DNA of 64,000 nucleotides from Schistocephalus solidus (Eukaryota; Platyhelminthes; Cestoda; Diphyllobothriidea; Diphyllobothriidae), in the NCBI GenBank assembly GCA_017591395.1, contig WEDG01000722.1, positions 124,001 through 188,000 of the forward strand. Direction: 5' to 3'. Below the pieces are notes generated by a model, which saw nothing but the letters and a program-made list of their open reading frames with translations, was not told the DNA's origin and did no database searches. This document shows positions 1 to 11,032 of the stretch, piece after piece; within the stretch, counting starts at the first letter, position 1; every line of letters starts with the position of its first letter. The translations under genes were made by a program, and so were the position numbers.

Positions 1-1320
1 TCTTACCTTCAGGAAGTCCCGGACTGGTGTAATGAGTGCTGATTTTATCATGTTCAAAAACTTTGCAAATTCCACTCCTTTCGTCGTTTTCTTCTTCGTC
101 TCCTTCTTGTTCCTCTTTATCTCATCCTTATCTTCCAAAGATGCCTTAAAGGTGACCTATATGCCTCTCCCGATTTGCGCAATGGTTTTCGAATACAGCC
201 TCAGTTTTTAGACTGACTCTTGTGGGGGTGGGTAGGGGGCGGAGACCGTACCCACAGCAATCAATATTTATTCTAGCGACCCAATTAACTATGAGGCAGG
301 ACTAAGTGTTGAGTTATTTCCAGGTGCCCCTCAGTTGCGTTGAGTACTGAATCTCTGATGTTCTTGTCTGGCACAAAGACGGTCTAGCATGTGTAACACG
401 GGGAGAGAAGGCTTTTGCATGAGAAGAGTTTTGGTGATCCAACGTTTCAAGTAACGAATTCAGCTACCAATCTTTGTCATTAACTGCTAACGGACCAAAC
501 ACTTCGAGAGAAACATTAGGGACGCACACCACTCTGAGGCGTCGTGAACAGGTTGAAATTGACTACAGCTTGACAAACTAACATAGTGCACTCCGTTCGA
601 TAGGTACGCTGAGACGTGCGGGCCGTGTTCTCTTAACGTGGATTCTCCAGTCTCTGAGAATGGTTGACCGAAATCACTACTTAATAGGCCGGACCCCATT
701 TACACCTTCATTGAACGCCTCCTCCTCCTGGAACATGAGAGAGGAGAGCCGGAACTCACATTTTCAAGCCATTATCTCCAGAAAGTTGGATCATTATCTG
801 CCTCGAATTTACCTCGATAGTTCCTTTTCATATGCGCTGCAATCAAAAGGACCTTACAACTGCCCAATCTGATAATGACGATAAAGCCTGTAGGCTTTAG
901 ACTGAAAAGAGTAATTCCGGACTAGGTGCAGTCCCGAGGCGTGCTAAGAAACCTCTGGAACCAAGTTCCTGACTGTTTGACATTTCGGCGCTCTACTTCT
1001 TCTGTTCATTTTCAAAGTTTTAAAGTTAAAAAAAAATATAAGTCATCGTGTACTGACCAGCATGCCAACCTCCGACACTGTACCGGTTCGAGAAGCAATC
1101 GGTTCCTGATCCCCGGGATAAATACGGTTGCCAGTGTGGCATATGCAACGTCCCTCTGGCGCGGTTCCGTCTGTCCGTCTGACGTCATAAGTTGGGTAGA
1201 GTGTAAGTGCCAATGCACTACGGGTCTAGTCTCCCCGTTGTCTTCACCGAGTACAGTGGGATTGTCACACTGTGGTTTGAAGCATTTTCCCGGGTATGAA
1301 TTTAAAACTCGCGTATACAG
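1..1320. other. No recognisable gene
   Basis: A pyrimidine-rich stretch lies near 60-140. Two overlapping opposite-strand open frames cover about 926-1386, but neither resembles a known protein and both have the length expected by chance. Confidence 0.5.
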
Positions 1321-1577
1321 CAGGATTAATTCGTACCAACAAATTTCATGATGACTTATCAACTGCAACCCGTCCTTGCATAACACAGATAACGAATGGA
1401 AGTAAACAGCAGTATGAATTTACCGAAAAAATTACATAACAGCAAGGGTCAGAGGTCAACGTAAAGAATAAATAGGTCAACGCGTTAGCTTAACACTTCA
1501 GAGGAAAGAAAAGGTGGAGGAGGAGCTAACACAACTCACAGCCATGAGAAATTTAGGGGTGAAAATTACCAGGGCAG

Positions 1578-1908
1578 TTAAAGATTTATCCCGTGGTCTA
1601 CATGCTTGCAAAGGCTGGGTTTCTCACTACGTATATACGCTGCTTTCGTGTAGCGCAAAGCCCCAGTTGTTCGTGCCCGAACAAGTACTCGGAAAGCTGG
1701 TTTGAGGTCCACAGAATGACAATTGTCCAATAGATGTTTAGTAATCGAAGAAAGTGGTACTTCATTTTCTTGTTCAAACTGCCAATTAGGCAAATGCTCA
1801 GTGACCCTAGTTGCCAATTGCCTTTGTGTTCGCCTAATGTACTTGCATCCGCAACTGCACGTGAATTCATAAACACAATCTGGGGTGACATCCTTTGGCT
1901 GGTGTGTG
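1578..1908 (-). pseudogene. Penelope-like element C-terminal GIY-YIG fragment
   Basis: Reading the minus strand down from about 1908 gives a block CVYEFTCSCGCKYIRRT followed by an RQLATRVTEH helix and a C-terminal region ending LCKHVDHGINL. This matches the GIY-YIG endonuclease domain at the C-terminus of Penelope-like retroelement (PLE) proteins; the YIG part reads YIR here. In the family this domain nicks target DNA for insertion. The reverse transcriptase part is absent, so this is a 5'-truncated copy. The stop falls three codons before the position of the LPW stop of the sister copy at 2213. The sequence from 1577 down to about 1321 matches the 3' flank of that sister copy. Assignment to PLE is from motif recognition, without a database search. 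Confidence 0.7.
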
Positions 1909-2046
1909 GACTGATAAAGATGAGCTCAGCCGCATTGTATGTTCTTCCTATGGTTCAGTGTAATCATCGCTTGATTGTATTACAAATATTGTCATCCTTA
2001 AAGGGTAAGTATATCATAATGGACTTTTTTGGAACTGAACGTTCCA

Positions 2047-2213
2047 TCACTTTTGGTCACTCTGTTGACCTCAAACCGGCTTTCCGAGTACTTGTTCCGG
2101 CACGAGCAAGTACTCGGACTTTGCGCTACTTGAAAGCAGCGGATATACGTAGGGATAAACCCAACCTTTGCAAGCAACTAGACCAGGTGGCCAAGCTACA
2201 ATTGCCCTGGTAA
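2047..2213 (+). pseudogene. Penelope-like element C-terminal fragment, second copy
   Basis: The plus strand encodes HSVDLKPAFRVLVPARAS through KQLDQVAKLQLPW then a stop. It is the same protein end as the minus-strand copy at 1578-1908, with a few substitutions, and only the last 50 or so residues are present. Its 3' flank (2214-2470) matches the reverse complement of 1321-1577. It is a dead 3' fragment. Confidence 0.65.
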
Positions 2214-2470
2214 TTTTCGCCCCTAGATTCCTCATGGCTGTGAGCTGTGTTAACTCCTCCCCCACATTTTCTTTCCTCTGAAGTTTTAAGCTAACGCGTT
2301 TACCTGATTTTTCTTTATGATGACCTCTGACCCTTGCTGTTATGTATTTTTTTCTGTAAATTCATTCTGCTGTCTACTTCCATTTGTTACCTGTGTTATG
2401 CAAGGATGGGTTGCAGTTGATAAGTCATCATGAAATTTGTTGGTACCAATTAAAGCCTGCTGTATAAGCC

Positions 2471-4250
2471 TGTTTTGTAGACACTTTTCTTGAATTAATC
2501 CGAATGCAGTACTAGAGTGAGGAAAGCATTGAAAATGGACTATGTATTTTGTCTTCCGATGAATGCTTCAAAAATTTAGATATACGACTCAACACATCAA
2601 CCCCTCCGCAAATGACTGTTTTCCTCCCAATTCAAGCACTTGGTTTTAATCTCCGCTTCCGAGAATAATTTCAGTGCCGTCTGCTTCGAGCCATTTAGCC
2701 TGCGACACTGCTAGTAGGTCGAGGTTTCTCATCTTTTTCTAAAGCATTTGCTAAATGGCGTTTGCATTTACTTTGAACGCGTAGATCTCAAGTTTTTTAG
2801 TAGCTATTTTCTTAAAGTTGTAGAGAAAACAAAGTATATTCAGTTTACTTAAACACCAACCTCTGAATATCCCGGAAGATTTTCAGTACCTCGTTCGTAA
2901 TTCCGAGGATTATTTAAAAAAGAGACAAGAGTTTCGTTGAAGACTAAGTTGCAGAAGAAGGCCCCCTGCTCCTTCAGAGTACATGTGGAAAAATCAAAAT
3001 ATGCGGCATAGTGGCAATATAATACGCTCACTTCTCTGGTATATTCTGCATGAAAATTAAATAAATAATGCCCGTATATTAACAGGGCCATAAACTCCAA
3101 TGCTTTTTGCATGCTCTATACCGAAAATATTTGCACATCTTGGTTATCTGACAATCTATGTTATGAAAATTACACCAATAGCTAACACCTGTGTGAACAA
3201 CTTTTGTCGTTCTAGATAGTCCTCTTGAATCTGTCAAACATTAAAGACACCAAAGTGGTTATCAAGTATCTCAGTGTCTAACTTGTCTGCTCTTGCCATA
3301 CAGAACTCCGGTTGGAGGTGAGGGTGAGCGGATGAAATAAACAAATCACAGTATTTTTCACACTGAACTGAGCTCCAGCTTGTAGATGCTCCTTCTCGAT
3401 TCGGATGGCACAGAGTGATACATTAAAGGCCGCGGCGGGCCAGGCCGATGATCGGGCGTCAAAACAAGCGCATGAAGCCTGGATGTCCGCCGACCGTCAC
3501 ATTAATTTTCTCGCACCTTGCGAACTTACTTGGAACGAGACGGTCAGGACGTGAGACCGTCACCGTACGACCAGTTATGGTCACGACTAAGGAGAACGGA
3601 GACGACAGTGACAATTTCTGTTTGACGGTTCGATTAGCACCGGCAGTAGGCATTGGTGATGCGCGCGCGTGCCAGGTACAATACGCATGTAAGCTAACGA
3701 ATCGCATCCTAAGAGCGGTGCACAGGAGTCTCCACCAACTGAAATTATGTAATTTAAATGGCTACTTGGAATGACGGAGTGTAAATTCATAACCCCCCCT
3801 CCTGCGTTCACCTATTTTTCTTAATCTCCTTTGATATGCAGTAAAACTGACAATCACTCCTGCTGGCAGTGTTCGTATACTCGAAAACTATGTCGTGCAT
3901 TCTCCCTCAAACACTTTTAAATGTGCTATATTGTGAAATTGCTTCGGATACTGATTTTGCGTCCAAGTCAGCCGTTGTCCGTCCGTACAAATGCTATTCT
4001 CTTGTAAATTTATTGGGCTGAGGGACCTGTGAGACAAAACTAAAGAGAAATTACGTCACTTGAATTGCTTTCTCAGATCGAACCACATTTGTACGACCTT
4101 TAACCGACCCAGCTTCCAAATGGCACGACTAATTGACTAGGGAACGCTCTGTCGAGTGAACTTAGCACGTTGATTTTTTTGGCCAAAACGACATCTTTAA
4201 AAACCGTATTCTAGGTCATTTGGCTCATTTCAGAAAAACCCGGCAACCTT
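2471..4250. other. No recognisable gene
   Basis: AT-rich single-copy-looking sequence. An open frame of 108 codons at 3448-3774 has no recognised family. Nothing else is supported. Confidence 0.5.
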
Positions 4251-4254
4251 CTTA

Positions 4255-4960
4255 GGATAGAAACCCACGCTGGCACAGCCAATGCTCTTAACACCTAGCT
4301 ACGAGGCCCCATTGGGAGCCCTGAGTTTAATCGCATTTGCGGGAAATTACCCGCCTAGCTTACTACAACATATGGAGTCCAACAATTTTGATGCAGCAAG
4401 CTGACTGCCCAAGCTGGATTTCCTAAGCAATAAATCTAGAGCCCACCAGATAGCTGCCAGACACACTTCATTAATAGGACATTTTGGTAGATTTTAATCA
4501 TTCATTTGTCCACCTCGGCACTATCGGAACTTACTTCTTTCAACGCTTAGGTGTGTTTAATCTAGGTTGTTCCTTTTTTCAACTGGACCTTTCTGAATTA
4601 TTAGAGATTTTTTTATGAATATCAGCATGTTTCTTCACGCCACCGAGGTCGCCGAGTTTTTCATATGTTAGTCAAAGGAAGTATTCAAATCTGCAGAAAT
4701 TCAGTTTTAATTAAGTGTGCCTGGCAGTCATCTGGCGGACACTAGATTGATTGCTTAGGAAATCCAGCTTGGGCAGTCAGCTTACTGCATCCGAATTGTT
4801 GGACTCCATACGTGTAGTAGGCTAGGCGGGTAAATTCACGAAAATGTGCTTAAACTCACGGCTCCCAGTGGGGCCTCGTAGCTTGGTTGGCTAGAGCGTT
4901 GGCTGTACTAACGCCTCCTCCTTGCTGGCGTGGGTTCGAATCCCACCGGGAACGCCGAAT
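4255..4960. repeat. Inverted pair of tRNA-derived SINEs (family S1)
   Basis: Segment 4255-4480 is the reverse complement of about 4705-4960, with divergence. The shared sequence includes a tRNA-like module and a flank containing a lysine-like GCTTAGGAAATCCAGCTTGG block. The plus copy is the better preserved. Other S1 copies lie at 5925, 46060, 47685 and 47850. Confidence 0.7.
4870..4955 (+). repeat. SINE tRNA-like head with A and B boxes (S1)
   Basis: A box TAGCTTGGTTGG lies at 4879-4890 and a perfect B box GGTTCGAATCC at 4933-4943. These are the internal RNA polymerase III promoter elements of a tRNA. The anticodon and variable arms do not fold as a normal tRNA and the same module recurs in several places followed by a TTCACAAGTGGGTCAAA tail, so it is a SINE head and not a tRNA gene. 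Confidence 0.75.
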
Positions 4961-5039
4961 TTTCACAAGTGGGTTAAATGCACTATTCAGATCGGCCAAA
5001 ATACATACTAATTAAGTTACCGTCTTGTGCAAAGGATTT

Positions 5040-5170
5040 TTTGCAGGCGGCTGGAAGGAAGCTCATTGAAAAGCCGCCATCTTGACGCGAATGAAATATT
5101 TTGCGATTTGGCTGTACAATATTAATTATTACAAGTATACTTTAGTATTTTTTCGTATCGAAAACACATT
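5040..5170 (+). repeat. End fragment of foldback family R2
   Basis: The block starting TTTTGCAGGCGGCTGGAAGG, followed by an AAAGCC...CATCTTGACG segment, matches the right ends of the R2 elements at about 23860, 27985 and 57850. It lies about 200 bp upstream of the FABP paralogue and so within its likely promoter region. Confidence 0.5.
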
Positions 5171-5372
5171 AAGACAGCGAGCATCCGCTCCCGAAAGGAG
5201 CAGATAACCCTGCGGGCGCTGGGCACATATGCATCTGCCGATAAAAATACAAGTTGAAACAGGATCAACGACGCATAGTTTGGAGCAGTTTTGCCGCATG
5301 CATTCTGGTCTAGACGTGAACATCGCTGGCACCAGCTTCCTCACAGCATTGGGATAGTTATCTCTGCGCAGA

Positions 5373-5901
5373 ATGGAAGCTTTCTTGAGCGAATGGAAAT
5401 TGGACAGAAGTGATGTCTTCGACACAATTATGCAGCGTCTGGGTGTCAACGCGTTCACGCGCAAGGCGGGCAATACGATGACACCGAAGCTTATTATCTC
5501 AACTTGGGGCGAAGGTTATTGCGCGGAATGTGTCAGCGAATTCAAAAAGACTGGGCTCGACTTCAAGTTGAGTGAGCCCTTTGTAGAGATGATGCCTGAT
5601 GGCCGGAGGGTGAAGTCGACCAGCGCTTTGGGAGGAAACGTCATGAATCAGGTGCGATTTGGTGAGAATACCACTCCTGTTGACCGCTTCATTAACGATG
5701 GCATGCTAAAAATGGTAAGTGCTATTTCCCCCGCCCTCTCCTCCAGTAAAGAAGTACACCAAAGTTGTTGTTTTATCCGGTATCTTTACTTCGACAGAGA
5801 CGGGACATCTTCTATGCCTAAAAATCTTTCATAGTTGTTTCTTCCTGTAGACTGGGAAGTTTGAGGAGTTTGTCAGCCAGAGGATTCACCAGCGTCTATG
5901 A
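5373..5901 (+). CDS. Fatty acid-binding protein paralogue, two exons
   Basis: A lipid-chaperone family protein that in other animals carries fatty acids in the cytosol inside a ten-strand beta barrel. Exon 1 is 5373-5714 (114 codons), intron 5715-5850 (GTAAGT...CTTCCTGTAG, 136 bp) and exon 2 5851-5901 (16 codons plus TGA), giving 130 residues. This exon split is identical to the two FABP genes at 49.7 and 56.3 kb. The N-terminal signature reads FLSEWKLDRSDVFD at residues 4-17. Of the carboxylate-binding residues, Arg105 and Arg125 remain, but the usual Tyr127 is His and the canonical Gly6 is Ser. An AATAAA overlaps the stop region (5901-5907), giving a very short 3' UTR. Splice sites and frame are intact, so it may be expressed, but the binding site is altered. 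Family membership is confident; function is inference. Confidence 0.8.
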
Positions 5902-5924
5902 ATAAAAACACCCAGTCATCAGGG

Positions 5925-5990
5925 TCCCCCTTGCTGGCGTAGGTTCCAATCCCACCGACGCCGCTGAGTTTTCACAAGTGGGTCAAACGA
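5925..5990 (+). repeat. S1 SINE fragment
   Basis: CTTGCTGGCGTAGGTTCCAA and the tail TTTTCACAAGTGGGTCAAA match the 3' part of the S1 head and its tail. It lies just 3' of the FABP paralogue. Confidence 0.55.
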
Positions 5991-8539
5991 CGTATCCTTC
6001 GTGCCCTGAGTCGGGTCGCATATTGCGATCTTGTCAACCCTCTCAATTGATGCAACTGGATGATCCATCAGACTGCACCAGGCACTCTAAAAGTTTTCAT
6101 GATGTCTCTTCTGATCGAAGTGGACAGCAACAAATTATTACTGTTTCGGCTCACCCAGAGTAATGTGCAGAAATTTAAGCGTGGTCGGTGTATTTATACG
6201 GGCATCAAAAAATCAGAAGTGAAAAGTTGTGAAAAGAGTCGTTTTTCGCTAGTGCAGTTTCACCAAGTGGCTTGAAAGATTTTCAGCCAAGAGCCGACTT
6301 CATTGCTGCGCGCTGGACACTTCACCCTAGTTATAATTTCCAACCAAAAGCACAAATTCTCTTTCTAGTCAAGTATTTATGAGCCTGATTTATCCTTTGC
6401 AGCTACGATCGTTAATCCAGGCTCGATGCCAAACAAGTGAACTGCACGTCTTCTGGCTTTATGTATAATCTTAAAAATACCATATCAAGTTAAGTTTTGC
6501 ATAAAGTATTGTCTTAGCCGCCGTTAAACGAAAACAGAACAATGACTGATTAATGCTTGCCAATAGATGCAGAGGCGAGACTCAGGAAGCAGTTTAGGAG
6601 AAGAATCGATCGCTAGAACACGATGTCTATTGGCCTAGCGTTTTGGATTCTCAGTTGAATTGATCATCAGAGACAGTTACATGTAAGGATAGGAAAGGCG
6701 CAAGGAGGGCGCTGCTAACCGGTTCATTCTATAAGTCAAAGGTAACCCAACTTACGGATTGACAAAGTGGTTGTATTAGCCTTGTAAATTTCTGATAAAT
6801 TATTCTGACACCACAGCCATCACATGAATACAATTCTTAGATAAGCGTAAGGGGCTACGTCTCCTGCCAAACTACGGGAGGATATCTTTTGCTAGCGCAT
6901 CCCTATTCACTTCTATTCCCCACGGATTTGGCCGTTAAGTCCGTCAAATTACTCCTAAAAACAAATCAGATGAAACAGAGAATCGCCTCCGACACGCCCA
7001 AGTCCTTCAACTACTGAAGCTCCGACTCAAAACGCACTTCATGTTCGATGGAGGAATCTACAAGTGGGTGAAAGGCGTGCCGATGCGTTTACCTATCCTG
7101 TCAGTCAGAGACGGAATCTTTGGTCTTCAGGTATGACGGATAGAAATCCTGGGTCTGTTATATGGATCTTAGTTATGTCAACCTCTGACGAGATCGGATG
7201 CTAGGTTTCATAGAAAATTTCAATGAGGTGGATGAGAAGGAGGAGGAGGAGGAGGAGGAGAAAAAATATCAACTAAGCTTCTTGATGGCCTCTTCTGTCA
7301 CGAATATTGTGCTGACCTAAAAACGAAAATATTCTGGAAAAGTAAAAAAATACGACGCAAGTACTGAGCTTCAACAGCAACCAACCACTAATAAAAAATC
7401 GTATTTGCGCAAGGGCGCTATATCAGCGCGATGTGGTCCACTGTAGCGAACCATAAGACAGGGTTGCCCCATTGCAATACCTTTGACGGATCCTCAGAGC
7501 AAATGGATATCCACGCAACTTTGTGGACAGGTGTATGCGCAAACAAGATGATAGTCCACATTTTTGTTGAACGTTGCTGCACGTTAAAGAACTCTAGGAA
7601 GCCGGGAGCCACCTTATCACACCAATCGGAATTGGCATTGTACATGGGTCAGACGCGATTATTAGACGTCAAGTAATGAGGCCGAAGGACCCACTGTCCA
7701 CAGCAGGAAGCGTCTGGGTAAGGTTGACTTGTATGGCTACCCACCTAAAAGACGTGGCCTTAAGGTAAATTTCAATGGGTCAAATGGATTGTTAAAATCT
7801 ACCAAAACCCCTACTGTGTTCTTTTTTTGTTTATCTCGGCAGTGTGCTGATTCTGTGGGACATCTTCTGTCGACTAAAAACTAGCAGGGATATTACTCAG
7901 CAGTTCTAGAGGCAACAAGCAAACTTCAGCAGCGTACGTTTCTTCACAGAATCGCAGGCCTAAGCTTCTACTCGTCCAACGCAAAGTATTTCTTCGTGGT
8001 GTAGTCTGAGTCGTTGCCACGTCCAACGATGGTTGGCAGTACATGATCCTGAAACTGACCTCCTCCTTTGTTTTTATTTTAAATGGCAGGTAGGACCTTT
8101 CTGTTGTTGAATTATTTACCTTCCTAAAGAAGCTCTCGTTAACTTATTTGGTGGATTTATCAACCAAAAATGGCCTCGATAAATTCTGATGAGACCCGCA
8201 TTGTTGTATTGCAATTTTGAATGCCTTTTCAGGTCCAAACCCGCTTCCCTCCAGCTTCCAGGCGGCAGGACTGACTGACTATAGATACTGCTAGGGAACT
8301 CCCTGTCAAATGGGCCTATCACGTCTATATTTTTGCTAAAATTTAAACTTGGAGAAGTTTCCGCCGGCAACAAGCAACCCTGTTCTGAGATCTTCTATGA
8401 GCGTGGCTTCGAGTGAGAATCCGAAAATTCAGGTTAATAAAACTCTTGTTTCAGAGCTGATTACTCTTTCGTAGTAACAAGAGTATTCTAACAACAAAGC
8501 TTCGCAGCATTTTAGGTGCAATTTTCTCTTCACCCCAGG
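5991..8539. other. No recognisable gene; one R4 repeat copy and a GGA run
   Basis: About 6553-6685 resembles 58857-58985 (shared block AGACTCAGGA...GTCTATTGGCCT...GGATTCTCA...ATCAGAGACAGT), so it is one copy of a low-copy repeat (R4). A GGA/GGAGAA purine run lies at about 7226-7262. No coding region is recognised. Confidence 0.5.
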
Positions 8540-8880
8540 TGTGGTGGCACCCAAGGCTCGAACTCTCGACCTGTTGGTTAGAAGTCCAACGCTCTACCCA
8601 CTGCGCCACGAGCCCGTAGTCTTGCCGGTTTCGATCGGGAATATTAACAATGGTAGTGGGGCACTCACCGATCGGTTCCAGGACACACTCGTCCCGTTGT
8701 GCCTTACTCTCGAGCCCCGCTAGCAGCCGCACAGTCTCCAGTCTTTCTTGTCTTTTTTCGGTCATGTTAGTCTGCCTATATCATTAGCCACTGTGCGCCT
8801 GCTAGCGGGGCTCGAGAGTTAGCGCCAAAGCACAACGGGACGAGTAAGTCCTGTAACCGATCGGTGAGCGCCTATTTACC
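8540..8880. repeat. Inverted pair of hammerhead-type SINEs (family S2)
   Basis: On the minus strand a tRNA-Arg-like head (8540-8613; anticodon-loop CTTCTAA, B box near GAGTTCGAGCC) adjoins an S2 body (8614-8765). A plus-strand body fragment (about 8795-8875) follows. Both bodies share GCTAGCGGGGCTCGAGAGT and ACAACGGGACGAGT. The order body-then-head on the minus strand is the permuted order seen in the S2 dimer at 35.3 kb. Confidence 0.65.
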
Positions 8881-9395
8881 ATAGTCACTAAAGAATGTCT
8901 GATACGGAGGCACAAATGGAACTCAAACTTAGGGTTGTTGAAACCCTGATTAAAAATTTTTGATAGTGACAGCGTGTAGTCTAACCGCACCCTCTGAGCG
9001 TCAGCGGTAGGGAAGCAACAGCTAACATGATTTGTACTATTGAATTAAATAAGTTCTTCGAAAATATAGCAAAGTTATGACCCCAAATCTTTTACTTCGT
9101 TTCTCCAGGTTGTCTTCTGACCTATACTAAAGTTGCGGAGCAATTACTTTTTGAGACGTGCCCAAAATGGATACAGACTCAGGATTTCTATCCGTCATCA
9201 CATGGGATTTTTTAGGTGGCCTCTTTTTAGTCAAACGGCCAACGCCATGTTGCTTACGAAAGGTAGTCGTCGGAAGCTGTAGACCAGCGGTCGGCAAACT
9301 CCGGCCTTTAGATACGGCCAGATACGGCCTAGCCAGTATTCCAGTCCGGCCTAACGCCCCCCTAGTTAATTATTGTTGGATCCGGCCTAATTGAA

Positions 9396-9777
9396 TTGTC
9401 GCAGTTTTCCCCTTCGCAAGAGTTCAAGATTGTCAGCACTCCTTTTGACTTTCCCTATGACGACTGCCCCTCTGGTGTGCAATTGGAGTTGATCGAGCTG
9501 CAGGCTTCGGACATTCTTTTGTCCAAATTTACTTCTACACTACTCTCATTGACTTCTACCGTCAGCTGCCACATACCGTGCCAAGCGTGTGATCGCAATG
9601 TTTGGCAGCACTTATTCGTGCGAGCAGCTGTTCTCCAAACTGAAGTTTTGTAAGAACAAGCTGCACTCTCAGCTCACTGACAATCGCCTTAATTACATTC
9701 TGTTGCTGAACTCCTCATCATTAGAACCTGATATTGTTTCTGTCTCTAAGAGCATGCAACATCACGTTTCCCATTGA
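9396..9777 (+). pseudogene. hAT transposase C-terminal (dimerisation) fragment
   Basis: Two overlapping frames, 9396-9653 and 9589-9777, together encode a region ending AMFGSTYSCEQLFSKLKF, then NKLHSQLTDNRLNYILLL and SSSLEPDI. This is the conserved C-terminal dimerisation segment of hAT transposases of the ZBED5/GTF2IRD2-like type, where the block reads FGS.Y.CEQ.FS...K...R..LTD..L. The rest of the transposase is missing and the frame changes near 9590-9650, so it is a pseudogene inside the hAT ends. Confidence 0.75.
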
Positions 9778-9964
9778 TCGTACTCTTTTTTTGAATAATA
9801 AACGTTTCCTTGGACACCTTGTTTTTTCTGGCCTAGTGTGCCTTCTTGGCCTCCTGAAATGGCCTAGTAGTCCGAAAAGTTTGACGACCCCTGTTCTATA
9901 CAATTACCTAGGCCTCTCATACTGTCGAACATTCGGAATATATATCCCAATGTGGAACACCTAG

Positions 9965-10050
9965 GATTCGATTGGGTATGACTGGCTGATGACGGCTAAT
10001 AAGCCAGAACTGGCCATTCCGGTCTCCTTTGTCTTTGTCGGTTCCACATT
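9965..10050 (+). repeat. S2 SINE fragment with hammerhead-like fold
   Basis: Core CTGATGA at 9986-9992, stem II GGCT/AGCC around an AATA loop, then GAA. Stem I (9980-9985 with 10019-10024) pairs over six positions with one G-T. Position 15.1 is C here, which weakens stem III. The CTCCTTTGTCTTTGTCGG tail is the S2 body start. Confidence 0.6.
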
Positions 10051-10055
10051 ATCAA

Positions 10056-10057
10056 CA

Positions 10058-10120
<63 letters not shown>
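10056..10120. repeat. (AT)n microsatellite
   Basis: Alternating TA repeat directly after the S2 fragment. Confidence 0.95.
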
Positions 10121-10124
<4 letters not shown>

Positions 10125-10199
10125 AAGAAAAATGCTCCATTTCCCGAAGAGCATTTTTCTTTTCATTCTACTATCTCGGGATGCAAACAACCTCTGTTA

Positions 10200-10201
<2 letters not shown>

Positions 10202-10274
<73 letters not shown>
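10202..10274. repeat. (AT)n microsatellite
   Basis: Alternating AT repeat that abuts the left end of the hammerhead-bearing repeat unit. Confidence 0.95.
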
Positions 10275-10276
<2 letters not shown>

Positions 10277-10504
10277 GGTAAATAATTTCTGAAATTATTA
10301 AGTGCAGGACATGGAGTCAGGTGATTCGGACATGACTTTTTAGGGTCAGACCCGAAATTTCAATGAACATTTGGGTCGAAGACAATCAACCACTGTGGAA
10401 TAACCACGTAATGCCCATTCTACAAACAAGTAGTACTACAAGTAGTATGAATCTTATATGACAAAGACGTTATACCGTACTTCCGACATAGATACTAGCT
10501 AAAG

Positions 10505-10576
10505 CCCAGACACGTGTTTCGCCGATGTTTCTGCTGTTGTGTGACACAACAACGAGGGGTTCGGCTCCTCAGTGGG
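10505..10576 (-). ncRNA. Hammerhead ribozyme motif, minus strand
   Basis: Read on the minus strand: CCCA, core CTGAGGA, stem II GCCGA...TCGGC with an inner hairpin, GAAA, palindromic stem III ACACGTGT, then C (GTC triplet) and TGGG closing stem I. Position 7 is G instead of T; this position is variable in the family, so the core is intact. Predicted cleavage is between 10509 and 10508 on the minus strand. Confidence 0.75.
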
Positions 10577-10911
10577 TCCCCAGCGTTCTCTATGCGGTTT
10601 CTGGTATATGGACTCCAGAGAATAATCGGGTAAATAATTTCTGAAATTATTAAGTGCAGGACATGGAGTCAGGTGATTCAGACATGACTTTTTAGGGTCA
10701 GACCCGAAATGTCAATGAACATTTGGGTCGAAGACAATCAACCACTGTGGAATAACCACGTAATGCCCATTCTACAAATTTCGGGTCTGACCCTAAAAAG
10801 TCATGTCCGAATCACCTGACTCCATGTCCTGCACTTAATAATTTCAGAAATTATTAACCCGATTATTCTCTGGAGTCCATATACCAGAAACCGCATAGAG
10901 AACGCTGGGGA

Positions 10912-10983
10912 CCCACTGATGAGCCGAACTCCTCGTTGTTGTGTCACACAGCAGCAGAAACATCGGCGAAACACGTGTCTGGG
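10912..10983 (+). ncRNA. Hammerhead ribozyme motif, plus strand
   Basis: Stem I is CCCA (10912-10915) with TGGG (10980-10983). Core CTGATGA is 10916-10922. Stem II is GCCGA (10923-10927) with TCGGC (10963-10967), capped by a nine-pair hairpin at 10935-10955 that includes two G-T pairs. GAA is 10968-10970 and stem III ACAC/GTGT 10971-10978. C17 is 10979, so predicted self-cleavage is between 10979 and 10980. All conserved core residues of the hammerhead family are present. The very short, self-complementary stem III is typical of retroelement hammerheads, which may act as dimers. Activity is inferred. Confidence 0.85.
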
Positions 10984-11032
10984 CTTTTAGCTAGTATCTA
11001 TGTCGGAAAGTACGGTATAACGTCTTTGTCAT

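Larger units (their letters stand above)
1321..2470. repeat. Inverted pair of PLE 3' ends
   Basis: Arms of about 390-410 bp (about 1321-1706 and 2062-2460) are reverse complements with scattered differences, separated by about 355 bp. Each arm holds the end of the PLE protein and its 3' untranslated region, so the two copies diverge outward from a shared centre that carries extra coding sequence of the minus copy only. Confidence 0.75.

Noticed and set aside
926..1386. Overlapping opposite-strand ORFs of 141 and 124 codons
   Set aside because: Neither shows a domain, and mutual overlap on both strands suggests low stop density, not coding.
4870..4955. Functional tRNA gene
   Set aside because: A and B boxes are good, but the acceptor and anticodon stems do not close, and the module is dispersed with a constant non-tRNA tail.
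8180..8240. CTGATGAGACCC as hammerhead core
   Set aside because: No GAAA or paired stems follow.
8540..8613. tRNA-Arg(UCU) gene on the minus strand
   Set aside because: The cloverleaf is only partial and it is fused to S2 SINE body sequence.
9989..10292. Tyr-Ile repeat proteins
   Set aside because: The frames are translations of (AT)n microsatellites.
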